Shown: piece after piece, positions 1-6,198 of the stretch
Position numbering within the stretch: position 1 is the stretch's first letter
Layout of the letters: each line of letters starts with the position of its first letter
Assembly (NCBI GenBank): GCA_900545995.1
Contig: URBM01000069.1
Location: forward strand, 1 to 10,243
DNA: 10,243 nt
DNA from: an uncultured Collinsella sp.
Lineage (GTDB): Bacteria > Actinomycetota > Coriobacteriia > Coriobacteriales > Coriobacteriaceae
Direction of reading: 5' to 3'
The notes under the pieces: model-generated
The model's database searches: none
Told to the model about the DNA's origin: nothing
Seen by the model: only the letters and a program-made list of their open reading frames with translations
Translations under genes and position numbers: made by a program

Positions 1-220
1 GACAGCCATCGACCTGGACCTGCTCTGGATGGACGGCGAGACCCACGGCGGCAAAAAGCTGCGCCTGCCGCATCCGCTGATCGGCGAGCGCGATTTTGTG
101 CTGGTGCCGCTCGAGGACTTGATGCACGACCCGGCGCGGTTCTTCCGCTACAACGGCGTCGAGGTCAAGGAGCCCGAGGACCGCGTGGGCCATATCGTGG
201 GCGAATTGGGGCGTATGTAG
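1..220 (+). CDS. folK: 6-hydroxymethyl-7,8-dihydropterin pyrophosphokinase (HPPK), C-terminal part
   Basis: This is the C-terminal 72 residues of an open frame that enters from the left edge; codons start at base 2 and the stop is TAG at 218-220. HPPK transfers pyrophosphate from ATP to 6-hydroxymethyl-dihydropterin in folate synthesis, in the cytoplasm. The visible part begins with TAIDLDLLW, which matches the HPPK motif with two Mg-binding aspartates (codons 11-13 and 17-19). About twenty residues later comes LPHPLIGERDFVLVPL, the family's conserved PHP..xERxFVLxPL block. The usual acidic tail follows. The start and N-terminal half lie outside the window, so a fusion to dihydroneopterin aldolase (folB), as occurs in some bacteria, cannot be excluded. 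The next gene starts at the base after the stop, which suggests cotranscription and coupled translation. Confidence 0.9.
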   Translation, partial: TAIDLDLLWMDGETHGGKKLRLPHPLIGERDFVLVPLEDLMHDPARFFRYNGVEVKEPEDRVGHIVGELGRM

Positions 221-922
221 ATGATCGAGATGAACGCTGTTGCCGCCGGTACCGAGCTTGACGCCGCGCGCGACGCGGGCCGCGAGGGTGTGTCCGCGGG
301 CTGGTGCGCTTGGAGCGCGGGCGAGGCGTCGTTGACGTTTTCGCTGGTCGTGCGTCCGGATGTGAACATGCATGCCTTCCACGGCCTGCCGTTTGTGGCT
401 GCGATGGGCATGATGGACGCGCTCGTGGGCACGGCTTCGACGCCGGGGTTGGGCCTTGCCGGTAAGGTGGGTATCCAGTGGCCGAGCGATATCGTGTGCG
501 GTGCGCCTGCGTTTGAGACGTCGCTCGCGCGTGTTGCCGTGAACGGCGGTGCCGGTGCTGCGGGCATGTTCGGTGCCGTGACGGTGGATATTGAGCGTTC
601 GGCGCTGGGCGAGCTTGGTGTGGACGTGGCTGACGAAGCGCTGGTCGAGGAGTTGGCCGCCGCCGTGCTGACCCGTGTGGACACCTGGGCGGTTGTTGCC
701 AACACGCCGCAGGGCGCTGCCGGTCCGCTGGCCCCCGTGTTGGGCGAGTACTTCGACATGGTGCCGCTGCTGGGCCGCCAAGTTGCGGCGGTGTCGCCCA
801 ACGGCTTGCCGCTTGCGGTCGGCGTGTTTGCGGGCCTGGACATCTGGGGTCGCGCGACCATTAAGACCGATGCCGGCGAGCAGGAGTTTCCGCCCGAGGC
901 CGTGCGCATTCGCGGGCTGTAG
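221..922 (+). CDS. biotin-protein-ligase-like protein, degenerate (probable pseudoenzyme)
   Basis: This 233-residue protein resembles the catalytic plus C-terminal domains of BirA-type biotin-protein ligases. Residues 84-92 read GIQWPSDIV, matching the ligase LKWPNDI motif. The last 50 residues (GRQVAAV... GVFAGLDIWGRATIKT) match the small SH3-like C-terminal domain. The N-terminal winged-helix repressor domain and the first part of the catalytic fold are absent. The biotin/adenylate-binding GRGRxGR loop is replaced by AGREGVSAG around residues 19-27. The catalytic lysine region (KLAGIL in active enzymes) reads ETSLARVAV. Ligase activity is therefore doubtful; it may bind a ligand or partner instead. 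ATG 221 abuts the folK stop, with GGGG at 208-211 as a weak ribosome site; ATG 230 is a less likely alternative. The frame is intact and GC-rich, so it is probably expressed. The fold call is fairly sure; function is unknown. Confidence 0.75.
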   Translation: MIEMNAVAAGTELDAARDAGREGVSAGWCAWSAGEASLTFSLVVRPDVNMHAFHGLPFVAAMGMMDALVGTASTPGLGLAGKVGIQWPSDIVCGAPAFETSLARVAVNGGAGAAGMFGAVTVDIERSALGELGVDVADEALVEELAAAVLTRVDTWAVVANTPQGAAGPLAPVLGEYFDMVPLLGRQVAAVSPNGLPLAVGVFAGLDIWGRATIKTDAGEQEFPPEAVRIRGL

Positions 923-962
923 CGCGGGGCGTTCGCGCCCAAAGATAGACATGACAACAAGA

Positions 963-991
963 CCCTCCTCGGCCTGTGCCGGGGAGGGTTT
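963..991 (+). terminator. Rho-independent terminator of the folK/ligase-like operon
   Basis: An 11-bp stem (963-973 with 978-988, one T-G pair) closes a CTGT tetraloop and is followed by TTT. It lies 40 bases after the stop of the ligase-like gene. The T tract is short. A smaller GC hairpin (927-931 with 936-940, TTCG loop) lies just upstream. Confidence 0.7.
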
Positions 992-1020
992 CGCCTATCT
1001 GGGGAATGGGTTGCCAGCGC

Positions 1021-1063
1021 CCTATTCCTCAAAACTGAAAAATTTTCGTTTTTGAGGAATAGG
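1021..1063. repeat. 43-bp palindromic repeat, copy 1
   Basis: The outer arms CCTATTCCTCAAAA and TTTTGAGGAATAGG are perfectly complementary, and the centre (TGAAAA-A-TTTTCG) continues the dyad. It lies upstream of the ATPase gene, in the gap after the preceding terminator. The same arms recur at 1108-1148 and 2379-2421. Confidence 0.9.
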
Positions 1064-1099
1064 ATTAAGGCAGCTCGGTCTTTCGCGAGGTATATTCGC

Positions 1100-1105
1100 T
1101 ATAGA
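1100..1105 (+). promoter_or_regulatory. possible -10 element for the ATPase gene
   Basis: TATAGA lies between the first two palindromes, just before copy 2; TATATT at 1091-1096 is an alternative. No convincing -35 box is visible at 16-18 bp. If it is real, palindrome copy 2 would be in the transcribed leader. Confidence 0.25.
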
Positions 1106-1107
1106 GC

Positions 1108-1148
1108 CTATTCCTCAAAACTGAAAATTTTTCAATTTTGAGGAATAG
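1108..1148. repeat. 41-bp palindromic repeat, copy 2 (ATPase leader)
   Basis: The arms CTATTCCTCAAAA and TTTTGAGGAATAG enclose TGAAAA-T-TTTTCA, so almost the whole 41 bp is self-complementary; only a C/A mismatch interrupts it. It ends 14 bases before the ribosome-binding site of the ATPase gene, so as RNA it could form a long leader hairpin. Confidence 0.9.
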
Positions 1149-1174
1149 CGATAAAAGACCGCGAGGAGGCCCCA

Positions 1175-2371
1175 ATGAAACTCATCAATAGAACGTCATA
1201 TATGGACACGTTGACGAGCCTTATTGGCGTGCCGGACATCAAGGTCATCACGGGCATCCGTCGTAGCGGTAAATCAAAATTGCTCGAGGCCCTCCGCGAT
1301 TACGTGGAGGCAAATCTGTCCAATTCGAATGTCATCCATATCAACTACAACCTCGATGAGTTCGAGAATCTGCTCGAATATCATGCCCTGCTCGCCTATG
1401 TAAAAGAGCATCGAGCGTCCGACAAGCAAAACTTCCTGCTTATCGATGAGGTTCAGATGTGCGACGGCTTTGAACGCGCGATCAACAGCCTCCATGCATC
1501 CGAGCAGTACGACATTTTCATTACCGGATCGAACGCCTTTTTGCTGTCGAGCGATCTGTCGACGCTCTTTACGGGGCGTACGTTCGAGATCGAGGTTTTC
1601 CCATTCTCGTTTGAGGAGTATCGTCTCTATGGCGACGAGGGCGATGTCGACCGCGACTTCGATGAGTACGCGAGAACCGGCGGTATGTCCGGCTCTTACC
1701 CTTATCCACTGCAGGAGCAGCGCTATCAATATCTCTCCAATGTCTTTAAAACGCTCATCGTGAGGGATATCGTGCAGCGGCATAACGTGAGAAACGAATC
1801 GGCGCTGCTGCGCATTGCCGATTACATGATGGACAACGTTTCCAACATTACGTCGGCACGCAACATTACTGATGCATTAAATGCGGATGGGCTAAAGATT
1901 ACGAACAAGACGGTCGGCACGTACATGGGGTACCTGTGCGATGCGTTTGCCTTCTATAAAGTTCGTCGGTACGACATTCGCGGCAAAAAATACCTTAAGA
2001 GCGGCGAGAAATATTACCTGGCAGACCACGCGTTCAAATACGCACTGCTCGGTACACGTGATATGGATTGGGGACGCGTATACGAGAACATGGTGGCCAT
2101 CGAGCTGCTGCGCCGCGGATACGAGGTATACGTCGGTGTGCTCTATAAAAAGGAAATTGACTTTATAGCAATCAAGCGAAGCGAGAAGCTCTACATTCAG
2201 GTGAGCGACGACATCAGCTCGGATAAGACATTTGAACGCGAGATTTCGCCACTGCTGAGCATTGGCGACGCGTACCCCAAGATGATTCTCGCCCGAACGC
2301 ATCACGAGGCCACGGACCGCAATGGGGTGCAGATCGTGGACCTGGCGAGGTGGCTATGCGGCGAGGCGTAG
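1175..2371 (+). CDS. AAA_14/DUF4143-type ATPase
   Basis: This 398-residue protein has the layout of AAA_14 plus DUF4143 ATPases, a widespread family of archaeal-type origin whose role in bacteria is poorly known. Walker A is GIRRSGKS (27-34), Walker B is LLIDEVQ (88-94), and ITGSNAFLL (116-124) followed by FTGR (132-135) is the sensor-1 block. Residues about 195-390 form the DUF4143 part: a helical section, then a restriction-endonuclease-like fold with EIDF (327-330) and YIQV (340-343). There the usual catalytic E-x-K is replaced by Q342/S344, so nuclease activity is unlikely. GAGGAGG (1163-1169) supports ATG 1175. The length is typical and the frame intact. Codon use is more AT-tolerant than in neighbouring genes. 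Three palindromes flank it, which suggests acquisition as a discrete module. Family call firm; biological role unknown. Confidence 0.92.
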   Translation: MKLINRTSYMDTLTSLIGVPDIKVITGIRRSGKSKLLEALRDYVEANLSNSNVIHINYNLDEFENLLEYHALLAYVKEHRASDKQNFLLIDEVQMCDGFERAINSLHASEQYDIFITGSNAFLLSSDLSTLFTGRTFEIEVFPFSFEEYRLYGDEGDVDRDFDEYARTGGMSGSYPYPLQEQRYQYLSNVFKTLIVRDIVQRHNVRNESALLRIADYMMDNVSNITSARNITDALNADGLKITNKTVGTYMGYLCDAFAFYKVRRYDIRGKKYLKSGEKYYLADHAFKYALLGTRDMDWGRVYENMVAIELLRRGYEVYVGVLYKKEIDFIAIKRSEKLYIQVSDDISSDKTFEREISPLLSIGDAYPKMILARTHHEATDRNGVQIVDLARWLCGEA

Positions 2372-2378
2372 CAGAAAG

Positions 2379-2421
2379 CCTATTCCTCAAAACTGATAAA
2401 TTTTCGATTTTGAGGAATAGG
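2379..2421. repeat. 43-bp palindromic repeat, copy 3
   Basis: CCTATTCCTCAAAA and TTTTGAGGAATAGG again form perfect arms; the centre (TGATAAATTTTCGA) is slightly diverged. It starts eight bases after the ATPase stop and lies 55 bases from the coaX stop on the other strand. It could serve as a shared transcription stop between the convergent genes, although no T tract follows on either strand. Confidence 0.9.
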
Positions 2422-2476
2422 ACCGATGCGTTGCCTAGTTCGCCGCTCGCGTTCGTGCTCGACTTAAGCCCCTGCT

Positions 2477-3250
2477 CTATCCCAGCTCCTGCATGCGGCG
2501 GTAGATTTCGCAGATGCCCTTGATGGTGAGCTGTCCATCGACTATGTCGAAGGCGTCGGTCGAATCGGCGACGATGCTGGCGAGGCCGCCCGTGGCGATA
2601 ACGGTGGCGTCCTCGCGCCCCAGCTCGCGCTTCATGCGCGCGACCAGGCCCTCGGCCATGGCGGCGGCGCCCGTTACGGCGCCGACCTTGATGCATTCCT
2701 CGGTATCGCGGCCGATGGCGTGCTCGGGCGCCTCGAGCGGAACGCTAGCGAGCTTGGCGGCACGGGCGGCAAGCGCATCCATGGAGATGCGGATGCCCGG
2801 CGCGATCGCTCCGCCAGTGTAATAGCCGTCCTCGTCGATGACGTCGATATTGGTCGCGGTGCCAAAGTCCACCACGATCGCCGGAGCGCCGTAGAAGGTC
2901 TCGGCAGCGACGGCGTTGGCGATGCGGTCGGCACCAACGGCCTGGGGGCGTGCCGCCCGCAGCTTGGTCACGGCCGCCGTCTGCGGCCCAATGACGATGG
3001 CGTCCGCCGCGATGCGGTCGGCCACGGCGTGCCACTCGCGCGAGAGCTGCGGCACCACGCCGGCAAAGGCGATCGCGTCGACCGCGCCGAGCGAGAGGTC
3101 GTACATCTTAAAGAAGCCCATCAGGCGCACGTGGATCTCGTCGGCGGTATAGGAGCGGTCGGTGGGCATGCGCCACGACTGCACCAGCTCGTCTCCGTCA
3201 AACAGGCCCATGGCCGTCTGCGTGTTTCCCATATCGATAGCGAGCAGCAT
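2477..3250 (-). CDS. coaX: type III pantothenate kinase
   Basis: This 257-residue enzyme phosphorylates pantothenate to 4'-phosphopantothenate, the first step of coenzyme A synthesis, in the cytoplasm. The ASKHA-fold signatures of type III kinases are all present: DMGNTQTAMGL (6-16) for ATP phosphate binding, GADRIANA (106-113) at the pantothenate pocket, DFGTATNIDV (128-137) and GGAIAPGI (146-153). The length is typical. The frame stays open well upstream, but the family N-terminus (MLLAIDMGNT) fixes the start at base 3250, with GGAG on the minus strand (3256-3259) six bases before it; the longer reading also runs through the tRNA gene. Type III enzymes use a monovalent cation and are not feedback-inhibited by CoA. 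coaX often neighbours birA; here a biotin-ligase-like gene is close by but convergent, with the ATPase module between. Confidence 0.95.
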   Translation of the reverse strand: MLLAIDMGNTQTAMGLFDGDELVQSWRMPTDRSYTADEIHVRLMGFFKMYDLSLGAVDAIAFAGVVPQLSREWHAVADRIAADAIVIGPQTAAVTKLRAARPQAVGADRIANAVAAETFYGAPAIVVDFGTATNIDVIDEDGYYTGGAIAPGIRISMDALAARAAKLASVPLEAPEHAIGRDTEECIKVGAVTGAAAMAEGLVARMKRELGREDATVIATGGLASIVADSTDAFDIVDGQLTIKGICEIYRRMQELG

Positions 3251-3286
3251 GTCTACTCCAGGTGTCGGCGTAAAAGGACGCGCACC

Positions 3287-3294
3287 ATTGTATA
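3287..3294 (-). promoter_or_regulatory. candidate -10 region for coaX
   Basis: On the minus strand this reads TATACAAT, 37 bases upstream of the coaX start and 28 before its ribosome site. No clear -35 hexamer is visible in the GC-rich sequence behind it. Confidence 0.35.
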
Positions 3295-3386
3295 CGCGCC
3301 GCCGACGGCGCTCGGCTGCGATTCGTTTGTGGTGATATGGAATGAGGGGTTTAAATATGAAGGAATTATGCTCTACGAGATTTTCC

Positions 3387-3415
3387 TTGCCGTTTACCGA
3401 ACTCCCACGTAATAT
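3387..3415 (+). promoter_or_regulatory. promoter of the initiator tRNA gene
   Basis: TTGCCG (3387-3392) and TAATAT (3410-3415) are separated by 17 bases, a good sigma-70-type match. The predicted start near 3421-3423 gives a 5' leader of about 25 bases before the mature tRNA. Confidence 0.6.
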
Positions 3416-3446
3416 TCTTTCTTGCGCACATGAGGCGCCCAGACAT

Positions 3447-3523
3447 TGCGGGGTGGAGCAGTCTGGTAGCTCGCCGGGCTCATAACCCGGAGGTCGTAGG
3501 TTCAAATCCTGCCCCCGCGACCA
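3447..3523 (+). tRNA. initiator tRNA-Met (CAT), CCA encoded
   Basis: A complete 77-base cloverleaf folds by eye: acceptor stem 3447-3453 with 3512-3518, D arm starting GAGC, anticodon arm CCGGG-CTCATAA-CCCGG with CAT at 3481-3483, five-base variable loop, T arm GTAGG-TTCAAAT-CCTGC, then A73 and encoded CCA. Three consecutive G:C pairs in the anticodon stem next to the loop identify it as the initiator, needed for P-site entry. The first acceptor pair is T1-G72, a weak pair in the place where initiators usually carry the C1-A72 mismatch that allows formylation and excludes elongation. Confidence 0.95.
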
Positions 3524-3532
3524 AGAACTTGC

Positions 3533-3562
3533 AGCTCGTCGGCCTAGCCGGCGAGCTTTTTT
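3533..3562 (+). terminator. Rho-independent terminator after tRNA-fMet
   Basis: An 11-bp stem (3533-3543 with 3547-3557, one T-G pair) with a CTA loop is followed by six Ts. It starts nine bases after CCA. It should keep tRNA transcription from entering the repeat array downstream. Confidence 0.92.
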
Positions 3563-3611
3563 GTTATTTCGGGACCGTGTTTTCGGTCCAATTCTCGGCC
3601 TCTCAAACAAA

Positions 3612-3910
3612 ATCTCGATCTGTAACATCTAGACCCGATTTGGGCGGCTAGGTGTTACAGATCGAGATATACCGGTGGGCTTGGTCGTGTTTGTCTAAAT
3701 CTGTAACACGAGGGACGGTTTTTGCCGAGTAACCGTTACAGATTGAGATTTTCTAGCAGGCGGGTTTGGTTTGTCTCGATCTGTAACAGGTAGGGGTCAA
3801 AAGTGGGCCTAGCTGTTACAGATCTAGATTGTTGAGGATGGGCCGAGAGGAATGTCTCGATCTGTAACAGTAAGACCCGGTTTTGTCGCGTAACTGTTAC
3901 AGATTGAGAT
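3612..3910. repeat. tandem array of four inverted-repeat (dyad) units, period 80-81 bp
   Basis: Four units share the arms TCTCGATCTGTAACA and TGTTACAGATCGAGA with minor changes: 3612-3668, 3694-3748, 3774-3828 and 3855-3909. Left arms start 80-81 bases apart. From the first base of each left CTGTAACA to the last base of its right TGTTACAG is 41 bases in all four (3620-3660, 3701-3741, 3781-3821, 3862-3902), so every unit has exactly 25 bases between core half-sites. Arm changes are mostly conservative (one A/G mismatch in unit 2, one in unit 3, a G-T pair in unit 4). The 25-base centres are related to one another, with a purine-rich start and a central T run; unit 3 looks reversed. Spacers between units are 25-26 bases. 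No open frame is needed to explain it. It may be an operator array, a set of structured RNA hairpins, or a tandem REP/BIME-like element. Confidence 0.9.
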
Positions 3911-3974
3911 AAACCGACGGGCCGCCCCGCCCATCCCCATCCACCTGCCGCTACCTGCTGTCCGCCGATTTCCG

Positions 3975-4004
3975 TTGCGCTGTTGTATCCCCATGCCATA
4001 TCCT
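3975..4004 (+). promoter_or_regulatory. weak candidate promoter for the ene-reductase gene
   Basis: TTGCGC (3975-3980) and TATCCT (3999-4004), 18 bases apart, lie about 50 bases before the start codon. The match is moderate. The rest of the 3911-4056 leader shows no other clear signal. Confidence 0.35.
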
Positions 4005-4056
4005 CTAGACAACTACGCGGCATCATCGCCGCCGCGCCTACAAGAGAGGAATATCT

Positions 4057-6087
4057 ATGACCGCACCTGCATCCAAGCTGCTCCAGCCCATTACGGTTGG
4101 CCCCCTTGAGCTCAAAAATCGCATTATGTTCCCGCCGCTGACCACCGGCTACGAGGAGCGCGACGGCTCCATTGGCGAGCGCAGCCTGGCTTTTTACGAG
4201 CGCCTGGCCCGTGGCGGCGTGAGCTACATCGTCATCGGCGACGTTGCTCCCGTCATGACCGCAAGCCCCACGCCCAAGCTGGCGACCGACGCCCAGATCC
4301 CCACGTTTAAGGCCCTGGCCGACGCCGTCCACAAGCACGGCGCCAAGGTCGCGCTGCAGCTGTTCCACCCCGAGTACGACGTGCCCGGTGTCGGCCGCAT
4401 GGTCATGGGATCCATGGCTGCCGCCAAGGCCGCGCAGGAGGCCAAGGCCGCCGGCGACGAGGAGACCTTTGCCGCCAAGATGGCCGAGTCCAACGAGATC
4501 CGCAACCAGGCCTACGCCAAGCTGCATCACGACATGCAGCACTTTGTGAACGAGGCGAGCGTAGAGCAGCTCACCCAGATCAAGGAGGCCATCGCCGCCT
4601 CGGCCGCTCGTGCGCAGCAGGCTGGCATCGACGCCATCGAGGTCCACGGCGACCGCCTGGTGGGTTCGCTGTGCTCGGCCATCCTCAACCAGCGCACCGA
4701 CGAGTACGGTGGTTCGTTCGAGAACCGCGTTCGCTATGCGCTGGAGGTCGTCGCTGCCATTAAGGAAGCCGCGCCGCAGCTGATGGTGGAGTACAAGCTC
4801 CCCGTGATCATGGAGAACCCCGACGGTACGCCGCGCGGCAAGGGCGGCCTGCAGCCCGACGAGGCCTGCGAGTTCGCCAAGCTGCTCGAGGGTGCGGGCA
4901 TCGACATGATCCAGGTTGCACAGGCCAACCACACTGGCAACATGGGCGATACCATTCCGCCCATGGGCGCCATGCCCTACAACTGGACGCTGCCGGTGGC
5001 CGAGCGCGTCAAGGCCCTGGTCTCCGTGCCGGTGGCAACCGTCGGCCGTGTTGTCTCGGTCGAGGCCGGCGAGAAGATTCTGGAAGACGGCGCCGCCGAC
5101 ATCATCGCCTACGGCCGCTCGCTCATGTGCGACCCCGACATTGCGCTGAAGGCCGCCACGGGTGAGCCCATCCGCGAGTGCCTCAACTGCAACAAGGGCT
5201 GCGTCGACGCGATTCAAAATCGCAAGTACATCTCGTGCGTGCTCAACGCCGAGAACGGCGACGAGGCGACCATCGCCATTAAGCCGGGCGAGGGCGACAA
5301 GAAGATCGCCGTGGTGGGCGGCGGCATCGCCGGCCTAGAGGCCGCACGCGTGGCGGCCAAGCGCGGCTACGACGTGACCGTTTACGAGGCGAGCGATCAT
5401 CTGGGCGGCCAGATTGTGCTGGCGGCCGCGCCTCCGCGCAAGGACGAGATTATGCGCTCGGTCGAGTACTACGAGAAGATTCTGCCTGGCCTGGGCGTGA
5501 AGGTTGAGCTCAGCCATGCCGCTACCGCTGAGGACCTCAACGCCGCCGACGCCGCGATTGTGGCCGTGGGCGCGCGCGACGTGGTCATCCCCGTTCCGGG
5601 CGCCGACTCGGAGAAGGTCGTCTCGAGCTGGGACGTGCTGGCCGGCAAGGTGGAGCTCAGCGGCCGCGTCGCCGTCATTGGCGGTGGCCTGGTGGGCACC
5701 GAGACTGCCGAGTATCTGCTGCAGCACGGCTGCGAGGTGGCGATCGTGGAGATGCTCGACAAGATTGCCGCGGGCGAGTCCGAGACCATTCTGCCGCTGA
5801 TCATGAGCGACTTTGCAGAGCATAACGTTGAGCAGCGCGTGAAGACCCGCCTGACCGCCATTACCGACGAGGGCGTGGAGGCCATTCGCACCACCGAGGA
5901 CGGCGCCGAGGAGCCGGTGAAGATCGCCTGCGATTACGTGGTGATGGCCGTGGGCTCCAAGGCCAACGCGTTTGACCTGGATGGCGTGACGGTGCCCGTG
6001 ACCTGCGTGGGCGACTGCTCGGGTGAGCGCACCGCCGACATTGCGAGCGCCATTCGCACGGCGTATCACGCGGCCAACGAGCTGTAG
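4057..6087 (+). CDS. Old Yellow Enzyme/FadH-family FMN, 4Fe-4S, FAD ene-reductase
   Basis: This 676-residue cytoplasmic flavoprotein has the three-part build of 2,4-dienoyl-CoA reductase (FadH) and bile-acid BaiCD/BaiH enzymes, and FadH length. Such enzymes pass NAD(P)H electrons via FAD and a 4Fe-4S cluster to FMN, which reduces an activated C=C bond. Residues 10-365 form the FMN barrel: KNRIMFPPLTTGY near the start, Q101, NQRTDEYGGSFENR (211-224), GR at 330-331 and 353-354. Cluster ligands are C375, C378, C382 and C394. FAD and NAD(P)H Rossmann motifs are GGGIAG (421-426) and GGGLVG (542-547). The substrate pocket is unusual: the common HGAHGYL is H197-GDR-LVG, and residues 116-166 hold a charged, helical-looking segment in place of the usual loop. 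GAGAGGA (4044-4050) supports ATG 4057. It appears monocistronic. Substrate unknown; an anaerobic reductive role is inferred. Confidence 0.92.
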   Translation: MTAPASKLLQPITVGPLELKNRIMFPPLTTGYEERDGSIGERSLAFYERLARGGVSYIVIGDVAPVMTASPTPKLATDAQIPTFKALADAVHKHGAKVALQLFHPEYDVPGVGRMVMGSMAAAKAAQEAKAAGDEETFAAKMAESNEIRNQAYAKLHHDMQHFVNEASVEQLTQIKEAIAASAARAQQAGIDAIEVHGDRLVGSLCSAILNQRTDEYGGSFENRVRYALEVVAAIKEAAPQLMVEYKLPVIMENPDGTPRGKGGLQPDEACEFAKLLEGAGIDMIQVAQANHTGNMGDTIPPMGAMPYNWTLPVAERVKALVSVPVATVGRVVSVEAGEKILEDGAADIIAYGRSLMCDPDIALKAATGEPIRECLNCNKGCVDAIQNRKYISCVLNAENGDEATIAIKPGEGDKKIAVVGGGIAGLEAARVAAKRGYDVTVYEASDHLGGQIVLAAAPPRKDEIMRSVEYYEKILPGLGVKVELSHAATAEDLNAADAAIVAVGARDVVIPVPGADSEKVVSSWDVLAGKVELSGRVAVIGGGLVGTETAEYLLQHGCEVAIVEMLDKIAAGESETILPLIMSDFAEHNVEQRVKTRLTAITDEGVEAIRTTEDGAEEPVKIACDYVVMAVGSKANAFDLDGVTVPVTCVGDCSGERTADIASAIRTAYHAANEL

Positions 6088-6162
6088 TTGAACATCGCGG
6101 CCAGGCGGGGCGGTAGCACGGATTCGTCTCGCCCGGCTGTGTCCCGTCGGGTGTCAACCGGT

Positions 6163-6198
6163 GCGGGGCCTGCAAGCGCAGCAGGTCCCGCCCTTTTT
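6163..6198 (+). terminator. Rho-independent terminator of the ene-reductase gene
   Basis: GCGGGGCCTGC (6163-6173) pairs with GCAGGTCCCGC (6181-6191), one G-T pair, around a seven-base loop. CC, five Ts, G and four more Ts follow. It is 75 bases after the stop codon. Confidence 0.9.

Noticed and set aside
148..1032. 294-codon open frame on the minus strand
   Set aside because: Antisense to folK and the ligase-like gene, S/P/A/T-rich shadow composition, and it reads through the terminator and into the palindrome edge.
1021..2421. Classical insertion sequence with terminal inverted repeats
   Set aside because: The gene encodes a Walker-type ATPase of the DUF4143 kind, not a transposase; each flanking element is itself a palindrome; no clear target-site duplication was found (only a shared GTTGCC near both outer ends, likely chance).
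3251..3628. N-terminal extension of the coaX frame on the minus strand
   Set aside because: The extension runs antisense through the tRNA gene and its terminator, while the family N-terminus MLLAIDMGNT with a ribosome site marks the start at 3250.
3612..3910. CRISPR array
   Set aside because: The repeated elements alternate in orientation, spacers are 25 bases and related to each other, and no cas genes are present.
3612..3910. Tandem intrinsic terminators or integron attC sites
   Set aside because: No T tracts follow the hairpins, and the arms lack the conserved core sites of attC; no integrase gene is nearby.
3736..5217. Long open frame (493 codons) on the minus strand
   Set aside because: It is antisense to the ene-reductase, rich in low-complexity G/V/H/L typical of shadow frames in GC-rich genes, and also runs through the repeat array; no family motifs.
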